Below are positions 1-12,801 of a DNA stretch of 64,000 nt, piece after piece; within the stretch, counting starts at the first letter, position 1; each line of letters starts with the position of its first letter. The DNA is from Syngnathus acus. Lineage: Eukaryota; Chordata; Actinopteri; Syngnathiformes; Syngnathidae. The stretch is taken from contig NC_051107.1 in the NCBI RefSeq assembly GCF_901709675.1, positions 1,291,001 to 1,355,000 on the forward strand, read 5' to 3'. The translations under genes were made by a program, and so were the position numbers. The notes beneath the pieces are model-generated. The model did no database searches and was not told the DNA's origin. It worked only from the letters and a program-made list of their open reading frames with translations.

Positions 1-2850
1 CAGAAAAAAAAAAACGCCTCCTCAATGGAAGTTGCATAATTCATTAGCAGTGAGGCGACATGGGTGGCACGTTTAAGTGACGTTTGGGCTAAGTTGATCA
101 CCCGCTCAAAGTCAACGCTGGCACGAGCGCAAACAACTTTGCCTCTTGGCTACGTTGGGCTCTTTGTGCTAAAAATGCCAAATTGTACTTCTCCGAGGAG
201 ACAAGTGAGACATTGCAACTAGAAAACACTCCCACACTAAACATATGCGCAAGCTATAGCTGATTAGCAGGCAAGATGCACTGATGTGACTTCTCGACAC
301 AACCGCGAAGCGACTCATTGGTTCTACTTCCAACGAAAATTGTGAAAACATTATTTGAAGAAAAATAAATAACCACATCACTTTGAATGTCTGCTAGCTT
401 GATGCTAACACACAATACAATCTCCGTGCTAACAAACATGTTGACATAATACTATAGCAATACTGAGTTATACGTTCTTACTAAAATACTACTAAATGCA
501 TTCTTACTGAATACTAAAATAATAATCTTTATATAAAAAAAAAAAAATATTACTGCAGCTTACTGGGCCATTTAAGTGTGAAACTCTTCACTTGTGTCCG
601 TATGACTGTGTATTATGCTGCTTCCTGGTGGCCAATGTTGGGCTGGGAGGAATTGCTAAATTAAAAATCGATTAATCAGTCGATTTTGTCAAATAATCGA
701 TGAAGAGGATAAAAAAAAAAAAAACATTTTGTTTTCCATTCTTTTATTCAAATGTGGGACATCATTTCAAATTAATTGTGCAAAAAAAATATGATTGAGT
801 TCATGCTTTGCTCCATAACATACAAATACAAAAAATATCTAAATGATTAATTGGTTATCAAAAATAATTATTGGTTAATTTAATCAGAAATTAGTTGTTG
901 ATTAATCAATTAATTGTTACACCTCTATTCATTACCCTTAATTTCAATGAGGAAAGATTTTTTGTATATTAAAGTTGTTTTATATATAAATCGTCGTAGC
1001 AAATTCTCAAACTGCACGTCAAGTCAATAACGCTAATTGAAGTTGATAAACTGTCTTTCATAATAATGCATGGATCTTTTGTGCATCATAAAATCTGACC
1101 ATCTTTATTGTAATACATATTAATGTATTGCTTTAGTTTGTAAAAAAAGTATACACGGAAAAAGGACCTTGAAAATATAATCACATATTAAATCACAACT
1201 GCAATATTGCGATTGTTTTTCTAACTTGTTCGAGATGTGTTTTGTGTGGGGTTTTTTTGCTGCCTGGCAGGAATCCAACCGACTCTGCTACTACACTACC
1301 GTTGTGCTTGCTTGTTTTCTGCCTCTCCCAAAGGTATCGCCTTGCAAGCAAACACAACCCCTGCACCCGTCTGTACTTCAAAGCGCCCCCCCCCAAACAG
1401 CTGCCACCTGCCTGTCGATGCGCAGGTAGGGGAGGGGGGGAGGGGCTCAGGAGACCAAACCCCAAGCATCTGCTGTTGTTGTGACTGGCAACATGATAAT
1501 CACATCTCTCTTGTGCTCTCCTTGTGCGACACGGTAGTTTAGTCGTGTATGTGTACGCGTACGGCGCTTGTGATGTAGGCGTTCTAATGGCTAACAAGTG
1601 TCAGCCTAATAACGCACGCACATCAGGGATCGGCGACTTGGCTGTAATTACGCGCCACTACACAACGCACAGCTGAAAGGGCCATTACTCAAGTGACACC
1701 CTAATGAACACTGCAAAGATTCGCCGGGCAACTTTTCGCTGGTGATTAACCGCCGAGGGAGGATTCGGCGTGTTTATGACGCTGGGTTGCCTAGCGACGG
1801 AGGGGGTTGTCATGGTAACCCGCTGCATCCGTGGGTTAAAAAAAAAACAAAAAAACGCAGGGATTCTCTTGGCCTGGCAACCTGCACGTCGGAAATGAAG
1901 AGGCGTTCCATCAATGGCGAGCCGCACCGAGAACAAGAGAGGACACCGACTGTGGCCCGGCCTGTGGTGGGAGGCCAAAGGCTTTTTCGGATCGAGTGCC
2001 AGCACTAATGCAATCCCAGACCTTAAAATAACCCCGATGATTATTCAAAGAGCCCCGTCTTTGTCTGACATCCTCTCAGGCTGTTTGTCTGTCTGTGCCG
2101 GTTTGCGTAGGCGCTCTCGGCAGCCATGCGAAACTGGTGGACGAGGTTCGCTCAAGGTGAACGCAACAGGAATTCAAGTGGCCACTTGTAGAGAATAACC
2201 TTCAGCTTGCCTCAAAGACAAAAGTAAGATGGTAAATGAGTCTCAATTACAGGACTAAAAAACACATCTGGGGATCTATGACCACTTGCCTCTTTTGGGG
2301 TAAAAAAAAAAAAAAAAAAAGAAAAACCACAGACCTATTCCATCGGGAGATGTCAACCGGGGGGGCCGTCAATTTGGATAAGAGTGACTCATCAATAATA
2401 AACGAGAACAGTCGCAGGAGTCAGAGGTGGCCTAGATATCCGTGTGCGGGTCCAAGTGGATTAAGGTCAAAGCGATGAAACAAAATGGCCTTAAAAGGGT
2501 GTCGGTGTGTTTGAGCACATTCATAATGAACAAGGTCGATACCAATCTTGGGAATTAACGATAGGACAGAGAAGTGGTTAAGATGACGGTGGGTGACAAA
2601 AACGGAATCATTGGGGGACATTTGAAACAAAATGAAAAAAAAAACCAGCATCTAATTAAAGCTTTATTGCTTCATCAAAATGTAATTGTCGCCAAAACGC
2701 TCGACTGGATTGACGGGTGTAATTGATGAGAAGGTATCCATGGAAACGGGGTAAGGGGTGCTTTAATTGGGTATCCCTCTGGCGTTTGGTCGTGAGTCAA
2801 ATCTCACCGAGCACCAAAACAAGCAACAGTTTGATGGCAATACCTCTCAC
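1..2850. other. cacna2d1 intron 3, partial
   Basis: No exon was recognised. It contains a repeat rich in ATTAATCGATTAAT motifs (658-926), a more GC-rich stretch around 1240-2160 with no conserved reading frame, and short poly-A runs. The next coding exon should lie beyond the left edge. Confidence 0.6.
658..926. repeat. decayed hAT-like element with ATTAATCGATTAAT motifs
   Basis: Repeated TCGATTAATCAG, AATAATCGAT and GATTAATCAATTAATTG motifs, ending in TTGTTACACCTCTATTC. This ending and the palindromic motif are typical of common small hAT elements in fish and other vertebrates. The left boundary is unclear. Confidence 0.5.
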
Positions 2851-2967
2851 CTCGAGGGCTTTGGAGCGGCTTTCCAGCAATCCCTCAATGTTCCTGGCGG
2901 CCGTGGAAACGAGCTCCTCCACACGGTTGGTCTCCACGCTGAAGTGCGTTTTATGTTTTTCGTAGAT
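2851..2967 (-). CDS. cacna2d1: cacna2d1 exon 3
   Basis: 117 nt, 39 codons, phase 0 at both ends, between a caccag acceptor and a gtgag donor. It encodes IYEKHKTHFSVETNRVEEL followed by VSTAARNIEGLLESRSKALE, matching the human segment IYEKYQDLYTVE...AARDIEKLLSNRSKAL. Confidence 0.93.
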
Positions 2968-5900
2968 CTGGTGACAAAACAATGGCAGATGTTAAGATTT
3001 TTTTTTTTTTTGCTCAACAGTTAGCATCTTGAATTTGTAGTTTTACAAACGCAAATTTTTAGTTTCACTTTTCAGAGTTACCGTATTTATTCTAATTATC
3101 GCCCAGGGCGATTAATAGAGAACACTTTTTGTCCGATCGCCAAGGGGCACTGAAATGGGCGATAATATGTATATTTTCCTTATGTAGTATGCAATACCTG
3201 CATCTCACTGGTGTTCTTAACACTAGAACAGCGGCTGTTTTGATCTACCTCTAACAGCGGGGTGCGTCAATTGACACTCCATCGATGCGACACGTTACCG
3301 TCGCACATCACACGTCATGTTATCGCGATCGTCTTGTTTGAGCGCATAACGTAATTGTGTGAGGAAATTGTAGCGGAGTGACGAGTGTAATTGTATCATA
3401 GTTTATGGAGAAAAACAATTTAAAAGGGACATTCGACGTGCTGTCAAATCAGTCATATTTGAACTTGCGCAATGACGTCGGCATGCGGTCGCGGAGGAAA
3501 ACATACGTTTTGGGGGGAAGTTTTAGCAGCATAGGCGATAATTAGAGGTATCAATGTTTTTTATTTATGTCATCGCTAACACAAACTGGGCGATTATTAG
3601 AATATGGGCGATAATTAGAATAAATACGGTATTTCGTTTTAGTGGTTTCTTATACTAACACAGACACACACAGATCCCCTTTTTGAGGGTTCAACCATAC
3701 TGGAAGTTTCTTTCAGTCATTGCTGACCAACAAAAAAAGGTGATTGAAAAAGACATATTTAGCTCGCTGTGGAATATGCTGGAGCAAAAGAAGTGAAAGA
3801 AGCAAAGCGCACAAATGACAAACCGAGCCAATTATTTTGCAGCCTTTTCATTGTCCGACGTTCACGACGGCAAATGCATGGATTGGTTCTTCCATCCGGG
3901 TGGTGAACAATATGAAAGACCACCGCCACAGCAGAATTTGCGATGTTATACCTCGGACTGAAACTATTTACTCTTTTATGTATTTTTCTAGGACCAGTTT
4001 TAGTTGGGTTTGATGCCATTTCGAGTAATGCGGACATCAGAGTGTTTTTTGTCTTCTCAAATGGTACCACCAAATGGACATGAAATTGAACCCAAAAAAA
4101 AGCTGATAGTTTGTGTTTGGCACTCATCATAGCGGTCACAAAAAGTTGGTTATGTCACATTAGTTCGGGTGAGATGACAGTTTTTCTTTTAATCCAATTT
4201 CTTCATTTTTTACAGAATGCGTCGAGGGACTTGGGCACCCTCCAAACAATTTTTGGAAGAACTTCCTGCTCTTTCGGCCAAATTTAAATTCACATTCAAG
4301 CCGCCCCTTTTTCAACTTGCTGAACAAGTTTAATGCAGTATTAAAAAGAATCCATTCCAATGAAAGTTTGACATGATTTTTCTTGGAAGCGACACGTGAT
4401 TGCAAGAGTACACTATTATTAGTATTAGCTCGTCAATCAGTGCAGTCTACAAGGATGAGATGAGGTAAAGTGCAGCATTAGCGCTAATGAGAAACGTCTA
4501 TATATAGAGTTGTGGTAGAATGCATATGAGTGAAGGTCGCTCAAAGAGAGCTGAAGGATGATTAACATAGATATTCACTTTTTTCTTTGCCTGACTTTGA
4601 TGGATGCGACTCACCTGAGTGAGACTCTGAATGCCGCTGGCCTTATCCGTTAGCGTGGTCAAGTCCTTTTGCATTTGATCCACCCATTCTTTAATCCTGA
4701 GGACACATCAAGCACACTCAATTAGTTCATCAGTCCACTGAATTGAAAGACATTTGTTGAGTATGTCCGCACGGCATGACAGTGTACAGTATGCTAGCAT
4801 GTATTGAAGGAGTAGCGTGAAATAACAATGTTTAGCCAAGTGAATGGGTTACACGTGCATTAAGGCGAGAGCTATTCATAGATGGCAGTGTGACTGTCAC
4901 GCCCCAGGGGCGACGGGATGCCGCGGCCGCCTAACGTATTCTTCTCAAAAGAAATGAGAGGGGACACAGATCTAACCCTTCACAAAAAGCATAAGAGGGT
5001 AAAAGCATCAGAAGGTGTTGTGTTTGGAAAAAAAAAAACTAAAAATGTCCACCATGAGAACTGCTGGCTTGAAATAAAAATATTTATGATGACACACCTG
5101 GCATAAACCATTACCATGTGCTCTGATATCTGTTAGCTTAGGTTGTTAGCATTCACCATGCCACCTGCTGGCTAAAAGTCTTAGGATTCTCTATTTGAAC
5201 TGCTTGAGAAATGCTAGCTACAAATATTACAGTTAACTATTAGAACGGCTCAATAAATATATTAGCAATGCATATGTGCGCTGCTAGCTAAAACTTTCAC
5301 ATGGGAGATTTTTATAGGATTCACTCTGAGAACTACTAACAAAATAATATATTACAATTCACCATAAGACCTGTTAGCTAAAAATATTAGCACTCTTTTT
5401 TTTTTTTAGAATTGCTAGCTAAAAATATTAGCATTCAACAGCATACCAATAGAATGACTATCAGAATTACTAACTTCAAATATTACCATTTGCTATGACA
5501 GCTGCTGGCTAAACATTAGCATCCACAATGAGAACATACTGAATGTACCCTATGAAATATTAAAAGGAATTATTCATAATTGTAAACATTTATTAATATA
5601 CATGTTTTGCCTATATCCAATAGACCATGCAAATATGCCAACAGATCTCTCTTCGCTTTTGACTGACAAAGTTGATAAAGAATACATGAGTGACTCCATA
5701 ATGAAAATTAACCTCGTCTCCCGCCCACATAATGAGTGCCAGTCTTTTGACCTGCTATGTTGGGGAGGGGGCTTTGACTGACCGTGTATCTTATTTAAAG
5801 CAAATACGGTGTAACGCGAGCCGGCCATTTTTAGCCTTGCAGGGTGGACAGCTGCTTGCTGCCGAGGGCAGATATAGGATGGACAGTTCTGTCAGCACAT

Positions 5901-8900
5901 AATTCCCAAACAGTGTCACGGTGGAATTATGTCAGGGTTCAGATGTCAAATTCCCATGTTTTGGTATAAATAGTGAACAGTTTTGGGACTCGGGAAAACA
6001 TAAAAGTTGAGTGTTGTAATGCTAAATGTAACATCACAAAGCACTTGTTTATTTCAACAGGCTCAATCCAGAGTGGACTAATTAGCCACTTCCCCAAATA
6101 ACCATCAACGCCGCTAGCTTGTGCAACAACGGGATGTGCGACTTCCCCGGTGGACGCTGATTGTTGCGAGAGTGCACAAAAGGAAACTGTTTGGCTTTTA
6201 ACAAGAATTTCCTCAGCTCTTTTTCCGCCTGCCCCCGTCGGTGGAATTTCTTCCTAGGCGAGATCGGGATGGTGACAATGTGGGAAAGAATACACCTAGC
6301 GGCTACGTCTGTATGAAAGTTACATGTCCTTCACCAAACCGTTAACACTAACCCCTAACCCTTTTAAGGTAATGAGGTGGGTGTGGCTAATTAGTGTATG
6401 GGTATTACGTAACGAACTTGAGGAATGGTACGACAACGACAATCTGCACTGCACTTTGTCGGACTTCGATCTTAGGGATTTTTTCCACGTACATAACATA
6501 TAAAAGTTGATCGAAACATTTTCCAAGGTTCACCCACAGAATACAGGACTCACCTGGTTCCACCACCACGACCTCAGCAGCCCGGTTTATGGACAGTGGG
6601 TCGGTAGCGATTTACCCGACTCGTAAACATTCACCCCCCCCCCCACAGAATGAACACGGTATTGATCTTTCGAAAGCTAGATGGCACATCACTGTGCGCC
6701 ATCTTGTTTCTAAGATGACAAAAAGCATCTAATGGCTCAATATCTTATCTAGGGATTTCCACTCAAACAACCAGAGTCCACTCAGAGTCCAGTGCTTTTG
6801 ATGTCATGGAGCCAGTAAACTATTTTTATGTTCCCGGCAGGTCCTGTGGGGGACGGTCTGAAACCTGAAATCCTCGTATGATAGTTCTAATTGAGATGCT
6901 TCATCAGTTGTTGGAGAGTGATGGGGATGAAAGTAGCAGTCACTTAGGGAATTGCTAAAAAGAGCTCAGACCAAAAGGCATCCAATTTGGGGGAGACAAA
7001 AACACGGTATTTGTTTCCTACCAATGGGACCTTTTCATTTAATAAGAGTCCATATAATTAAAGCCAATTTTAGCAAGATAAAACCCAAAAAGTTACCATA
7101 ACAAGCTGCCATGTATCACCATGGGACAAGCAACGACATCTATCTTTTGTATTAAGGTCAATAACACCGTAATTGCCGCCTTTGTAAACGTCTCACGGCC
7201 TTGTTATCTTCCCAGATGGAAAACAAATGATGTTCTTCCCACAAATCAGCCGAAGCGGAGGAGCCAAGCCTAAGCTAAAACCAGACGGTTCCTATCACTT
7301 AAGGAACAAAAGGGTGTGTGGGCGGCTGTCTGGGGAGAAGGTACAGTGACCAACCTACCTTCAAATATCAAGGCATTAGGTCACCGGGCTCAGCGCGAAC
7401 CCAATCGATTCAGGATAATACACGCCGTACAAAATGTCCTCGGTTGTGAACCTTAAAGGCCAGACTAAAGGCTAGTATCCATAGCAAGCACCCTGCTTGT
7501 TTTGGATTGGGATACAAGGTGTTTAACTCACTGCCATTGACGGCTATGAACGTCAAAGATCCATTTTAACTGGGCTGCCAGTGAATGAGTTCTGTCAAAT
7601 GTGAAAAGTGCTTCTGTGTTATCATCTTTTCAGGCCTGCAGCCATTTTTGGCTTCGCTCTGCAACATATACAAAAACACACCATGAGCATAATTGTAGAA
7701 CCCACCAACCCAGTCTACCCCCTTTTTGGTCAAAATGTCCAATTTACGCCATGGCTACACGTTAGTGCAGTGGTGTGGACTTGTCCCCTGATGTTCGAGC
7801 ACTGGTATTAAACGCTACTAACGCTCCATTAAGGGAAACTCTCGGCGAAGCCATCACACACCGTCATGAGCGCCACTTTTCTGCTGCACACCCCACGAGC
7901 ACCTCAGAGAAATTTTAAGCACTTAACGCCTCGAGTGCCTGACGAGATGCCTTAATGGGATGCGCTTGAGCAGATATTAGGTGATAATAGCCTTTATTTA
8001 CTCAAAGGATCTTTTATGGGGAAGCGACATGAAACGCCTGAAGACATTTTCAGGGACAAACCGTGGGCATGCTGTTTAAATAAAATTTTGAAAGACAATG
8101 TCATTTTTTTTTTTTTCGCAAAGAATGGGTATTGCTGTAATGTTCAAAAGCAGCTGTTAAGAAAAACTATAAGCTATTCTGTTTTGAACTGTGACTATTA
8201 ACCACAGTGCATATACAATAGTAACTAATGTTAATTAAAATGTCGGAGCGACTTATATGGTTTTTTTCCCTTTTTTGGGCATTTTATGGCTGATGCGACT
8301 TGTACTCCGGAGCGACTTTTAGTCCGAAGATTACGGTACTTACTATATGTTTTTAGATTGAAATGACAGTGTTAAGTGTTACTAAATCAAATTTTTTTTT
8401 TTCTAACAGTAAATTTCATGACAAAACCAAACAGAGCAGCTTCCTGGATCATGTACTGTATGACATCAAAGCATCCCACTGTACTACGACGACATAGTCG
8501 CAAATAAAAACCTCGTGGTGCTTTATATGCGGGTATACAGATGTGCTTCCTGCCATCCAAACAGCTGTTAGCCATTCCCCAAGTTGCCTTGGTAACGGAG
8601 CAGTGGAAAAATTCCCAGCGCACGGCGAGGGGACGTGAGGTACGCACGTGGCTTGCTTCCCATAAAAATCTGCCCTGAGAAACTTTTTCGGCATACGACA
8701 TCCAGCCACCCCTGCAAGGCCGGGATCTCGCTGACGCCCCCCTTCCTCAAAGACCGGCGCTCTTCTAAATAAATCCCACCAGGTTGAGACGGGGGGCAGA
8801 GGGGATTTAAGAGGGGGTGTGAGAAAGTCCATGAATGACTTTCAGTTGCATTTCTTTCCCTGCGACAAGTCGAATGAAGCTTGTAATGGACACAAAAAAA

Positions 8901-11654
8901 ACAATAGAGTAACTGCTTGGGATCATCTTACGGTCGACTTTGTGTCGCCGTGTTCATCGTGCGACTCCACCCCTGTGCAATGTTGTTGTGTTCATATAAA
9001 GTGCCTCCTCACATTAAATTGGAGATTGCCAAAGACAAGACAGCGAGCAGAGAGGCATGGGCTCTTTAGCTGAGCATGAAATCGAGTTAGCCTTAAAAAA
9101 AAAAAAAAAAAAGACAAAAGTGGGGAGGGGGTGAGTGGGAGAAAGGGCAGAGAGATCTGATTTGGAGCACCGATCAATACACGACAGTGTGCACAACACA
9201 AAGATAGGCGACTGTCTCGTCTTCTGTCATGTGTCCTCATTTCCCGGCCTACTGTGTGAATGATCTGTGGCACTGGGACTTTTCAGAGTGGATGAAGTTA
9301 ACACATCTGCCCCCAGGCAAGAGAAGAAAACGGATGACAGAAGATGGACAGGAAACCGGGATGATGCACTGTGCCGAACACAACACACGTCAACAAGAGG
9401 GATGCTGCCTTTTTGTGTGTGATACGTGACAGGTGTAAACACCTACTTCACATACAAGATTACTATAAAAAAAGTCATCTCCCGATTAATTAATTAAAAA
9501 TTATTGTGCGTTATTTAACAAAATATTATGAGCAGATACTATTTTTGTTCATTCAGGGTCCCCACTGTAGCATCTGTGACTTTGAATGTGTACGGCTTTG
9601 CAGGGCCTGGTCTGGTGAGTGACATGGGTGTCAGTGAATGAAATTGTAAGAGTTGATGGGCTCTTAACTGGCAAAACTTGCTTATTATGTGTTTGCTTTC
9701 TGATCATTTTGGTCAACTAAGTGATATTAGGGTAGGCTATATCAAAGATATGCTAGCTCGTGTTGCCAGAAATTTAGCTTCAGGGTTTCTTTGTAATCAA
9801 ATTATTCATTATGGTTTGATTCATTGGTGCAGCTCCAGACATATTATGGAAAAAATATACAGTAGAGTGGTCACAACAAAACTCACAATCTCATAAACGT
9901 CAAAAGAAGAGCTGCATAACAAATACTCTTTATATCCAAATAGACTTCCATTAGCATTTTATCAATTACTTTCTTGAACCTGGCTTACATGTTTTATCAA
10001 GCTGCTACCAAAAAATGTAAATATCAGAGTTATAAATAATAATAAAAATAACACAAGCTCACCATGGTGAGTGCGCACCTTGCACGACTGAGCCACGGAT
10101 CAATCCACTTAGCGAAATATACTCTGCAAGTCTGACATCATCGCGCTCGGGCCATTAGGCTGAGTGCCACGGTGGCTCACCACCACTAGCGATGAGGAAA
10201 AGGGCGGGACGGGACGAGGAAGAAGAACAAGGGCGGTGATGGCTTGGAATCATCCGGAACATATTTTTTTTCTAAACCTGTTGATTTGGCTTTATCAGTT
10301 CTATGATCAATCACAGCAACAAGACACACTCAGATGAGTTTGATAAGTGAGTGAATTTTGTTTATATTCCACTTGCTGTGGGTGGAGTCGTATCCCAATA
10401 GTTTTGGCCACAAATTTCCAGTTGTTTGTGTTGTGGTAAAAGACACACCTGCGCACTCATATTTAGGTTTGTGGGTCAAAATACACAAAACTCAAGATAC
10501 ATTGACACTCATACACACAGCAGGGGCGGAGCTATGTGGTCGCCAGGCATGAGTCATGTCCACTCTCAGGTACTCATTGGCCACCCTTCATCTAACATTT
10601 TGACACCTGTGACTTTCCTGTTATTTTTCACAAGGATGCAGTATTCTTAGATCCCTATACCCTCTAACACAAATTATAATAACTATATTTGAAGAAAAAT
10701 TGAAATTGAAAAATTACAATTGATTTGAATGCTCACTTAAAGAATCTGTCATCCACAGTCATGGTTTCATTAAATAAAATGTGCACATACATTATTACAT
10801 ATTACATATCATGGTCAATACATTTGTAACATTCCAACAGAACAAAGTAAAAAGCAACATTTAGAATTAAGAAATAAAAGATTTAGTCATTGTCCTTTTT
10901 AGATGTTATTCGAACGAATGGGCCATCAATCGTAGTCTATGACAAGTGATCCACCGATTGTCTGTTAGCTAACTAATCAGTGCAGGAGGGTCTGGCATTA
11001 TTTAAGCTCAGCAAAATGTTGCTTTTTAATGAGACTTGATTCTGCTTGTATTATGAGTGTGTTGTGAAAAGTTCTGGATATGTGTTAATTTTACTTCACC
11101 TTGACTGTGGATGGTCTGACAAAGTTACAGAGAGGGGTCAGATGAATGCTGAAGTATACATCTGCGCAATTATGCATGCTGGTGGCTAACACTCCGATTT
11201 TTTTTGTCACCCTGGCCACCCCATTAAAAAAATTCTGGCTACGCCCCTGACACAGTGCCTTTCTGTCTGTCAGTTTGTTTATGTGTCCAAAAGAAAAACA
11301 GAGGCACACTTGTTTTTAAAAAAATAATAATACAATGTTTATCTGTTTGTGGGTCCAAATTAACACACACATCACCAGAATATTACATGTAGACAAAGTT
11401 CTCACACATCAATATAGCCATGCATGATCACCCCTGTGCAGAAAATAGCGCCCCCCCCCCCCCCCAAAAAAATCTGATTTCACAAGTTGGGGGTCCTCCC
11501 ACCACGATGACATGTATTGCCTCCTTCCAGTGAGAATTTATAGACAAAAAACAACATCTCACTTTAGTACTCACATGTGCTCGTTGGGGAACTGACCAGT
11601 AGACACGCAGGACACGCTGGAGAGTAGCAAAAGTACGCACAGGCAGTAATCCAT
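2851..11654 (-). CDS. cacna2d1: cacna2d1, 5' part: voltage-gated calcium channel alpha-2/delta-1 subunit (three exons, incomplete)
   Basis: The family's products are GPI-anchored extracellular auxiliary subunits that raise surface expression of voltage-gated calcium channels and bind gabapentinoids. Three minus-strand exons (11575-11654, 4615-4696, 2851-2967; 80+82+117 nt) splice in phase to the first 93 residues. They give a signal peptide (MDYCLCVLLLL...), then KEWVDQMQKDLTTL and IYEKHKTHFSVET, ending near ESRSKALE. These align closely with the mature N-terminus of human CACNA2D1 (SWVDKMQEDLVTL, IYEKYQDLYTVE, LLSNRSKAL). The VWA and Cache domains would lie beyond the left edge; I found no fourth exon in 1-2850. 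Position next to pclo matches the human gene order. Intron 1 is 6.9 kb and intron 2 is 1.65 kb. I cannot tell which teleost paralogue this is. Confidence 0.9.
2968..4614. other. cacna2d1 intron 2
   Basis: Apart from the transposon at 3081-3629, I see nothing coding or structured in this intron. Confidence 0.6.
3081..3629. mobile_element. 549-bp TA-flanked MITE
   Basis: Near-perfect inverted ends: CCGTATTTATTCTAATTATC at the left, and its reverse complement (GATAATTAGAATAAATACGG) at the right, both extended by GCCCA/TGGGC. TA flanks both sides (3079-3080, 3630-3631), which fits the Tc1/mariner target preference. There is no transposase reading frame, so it is non-autonomous. The interior carries further copies of the GGGCGATAAT motif. 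Confidence 0.85.
4615..4696 (-). CDS. cacna2d1: cacna2d1 exon 2
   Basis: 82 nt between a tcctcag acceptor and a gtga donor. It encodes IKEWVDQMQKDLTTLTDKAS and then GIQSLTQ, a close match to the human IKSWVDKMQEDLVTL segment just after the signal peptide. Confidence 0.92.
5037..5535. repeat. decayed tandem repeat with GCTAGCTAAAAATATTAGCA core
   Basis: A core like GCTAGCTAAAAATATTAGCA plus CATTCACCATGAGAACTGCT recurs about every 50-75 bp with many changes (for example near 5050, 5115, 5165, 5215, 5290, 5345, 5410, 5475 and 5515). It looks like an old minisatellite. Confidence 0.6.
7522..7592. repeat. short palindromic interspersed repeat
   Basis: Reads TTAACTCACTGCCATTGACG on the left and CTGCCAGTGAATGAGTT on the right, forming an imperfect hairpin around AACGTCAAAG. 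A related copy lies at 25306-25376. Confidence 0.55.
8242..8339. mobile_element. fragment of a TA-flanked MITE (GCGACTTATA family)
   Basis: Carries TCGGAGCGACTTATATGG, ACTCCGGAGCGACTTTTAG and the terminal TCCGAAGATTACGG followed by TA. This looks like the 3' part of a small element family common in fish. The other end is missing. Confidence 0.55.
10521..11249. mobile_element. non-autonomous hAT-like element, 729 bp
   Basis: The left end begins CAGGGGCGGAGCTA and the reverse complement of the right end is CAGGGGCGTAGCCA, so the inverted ends are imperfect. ACACAG occurs directly outside both ends (10515-10520 and 11250-11255), a possible target duplication. No transposase frame is visible. 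Confidence 0.55.
11575..11654 (-). CDS. cacna2d1: cacna2d1 exon 1 (start codon and signal peptide)
   Basis: ATG at 11654-11652 opens a hydrophobic leader (MDYCLCVLLLLSSVSC) followed by VSTGQFPNEH. The exon ends CAC-AT before a gtgagt donor, and the split ATG codon is completed by the G that begins exon 2. The leader is not conserved with mammals, as is usual, but phase, length and position fit. Confidence 0.85.
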
Positions 11655-12450
11655 CGCGGGGAACGCTGAAAACAAAACAAAAACAAGAAGGGGAAATTAA
11701 AAAATGAAAGCAGCGCCACAAATCCACGTCGTCGCGTGTCCTGCCTTGCTGCACTCGTCCGTCAAACGTGTGCTCACACAAACGCGAGACAAATCTCTCC
11801 ACACAGCCCGCCCCCCACTCCCACAGTTGATGCTCGTGGGCATTCCCCCCTTTCTTTTTTTAGTGTTACACTGTAAGAAATACGGGACTGTGGGCGGGGA
11901 CATATGGTATATTAATAGTCACTTTAAACATTACAACACCCCTAAAAAATAAAAACATTTCAACTAAAAAAGTAGAATCAACTTTGACTTTTGAGAATCA
12001 GTCATATTTTGGTTACGGGAAGAAAATTTTCCAGAAGCTAAACTAAGCGAAGCTAGAAAAAAAGCTAAGCTAAGCTAAATACCATGGTATATTAGGAAAA
12101 TACCAAAACAGCTTTTTAAATAATTTTAACCCTTTAAATCGGTACATTTATGTATATAATATCCTCAAACAAAAGTAATATGTTGTAAAACCTTTTAAGA
12201 CAACTAAATCACTTACGGTTTTTTCCGACTTTCTGTTTCTGGGCGTTCACCTGTTGATTGAGCAAACTCAGTCAAGCCTTGACTCCACCCACCTGTCGAG
12301 GGAATCGCCCATCTTTCGTCGTCATAGCAACGCCTGTGCGCATGCGCCATCTCGACGGCACAGCCGAGCCACACCACCGTTGTTGCTTTGAATTTTAAAG
12401 AGTTAAAAATATGAGTTCTTATCAAGAAAAGAAAGTCAAAATAAAGTCAG
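11655..12450 (-). promoter_or_regulatory. candidate cacna2d1 promoter region
   Basis: Sequence just upstream of the cacna2d1 start codon. It holds CpG-bearing patches (11710-11830, 12215-12370) and an NRF1-type site at 12337-12348. No TATA box or transcription start can be fixed by eye. Confidence 0.4.
12337..12348. promoter_or_regulatory. NRF1-type palindrome upstream of cacna2d1
   Basis: TGCGCATGCGCC, a match to the NRF1 consensus YGCGCAYGCGC, 683 bp upstream of the cacna2d1 start codon and followed by ATCTC. The same 12-mer occurs at 46946-46957 upstream of pclo. Confidence 0.55.
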
Positions 12451-12801
12451 TTACATAAGGGCAGCGGTCAGCGGTTAGTGCCAGTAAAATTGACCTTTTT
12501 GATGTTTTTAAATGTGAGCAAAGGCTATCCAGCATTTTGGGATCATTTTAGGAGTCACTGCGGAAAAATGTCAACGAGTGCTTTTAGAGTGCATCCCGGG
12601 TCACGTCTTGTCAGATCAAATTGGATTCTTGGCCCAAAATAACCTCAATGTGATTTCTCGGCATCAAGCTTAGTAGAAATAGACGGATGCATGCATTCAA
12701 ATTAGGGGCATGATGGCCAGCGAGAATCTCGAGAAAATGTTTGAATTTTACTGCTCAAACCGTGTGACAAAGAACTAAGATTAAAATTTGGGAAAAATAT
12801 A

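Larger units (their letters stand above)
4697..11574. other. cacna2d1 intron 1
   Basis: A 6.9-kb intron with no recognised exon. It contains a decayed minisatellite (5037-5535), a small palindromic repeat (7522-7592), a MITE end (8242-8339), a hAT-like element (10521-11249), poly-T and poly-A runs, and a C-run at 11451-11465. Short open frames near 8450-8830 and 8990-9270 look random. Confidence 0.6.

Noticed and set aside
1193-1597. 134-codon open frame and GC-rich patch near the left edge
   Set aside because: Frames on both strands are equally open and low in complexity. It did not match the expected next cacna2d1 exon.
8449-8832. 127-codon open frame in cacna2d1 intron 1
   Set aside because: No recognised family, no splice context, overlapping alternative frames of similar length; looks like chance.
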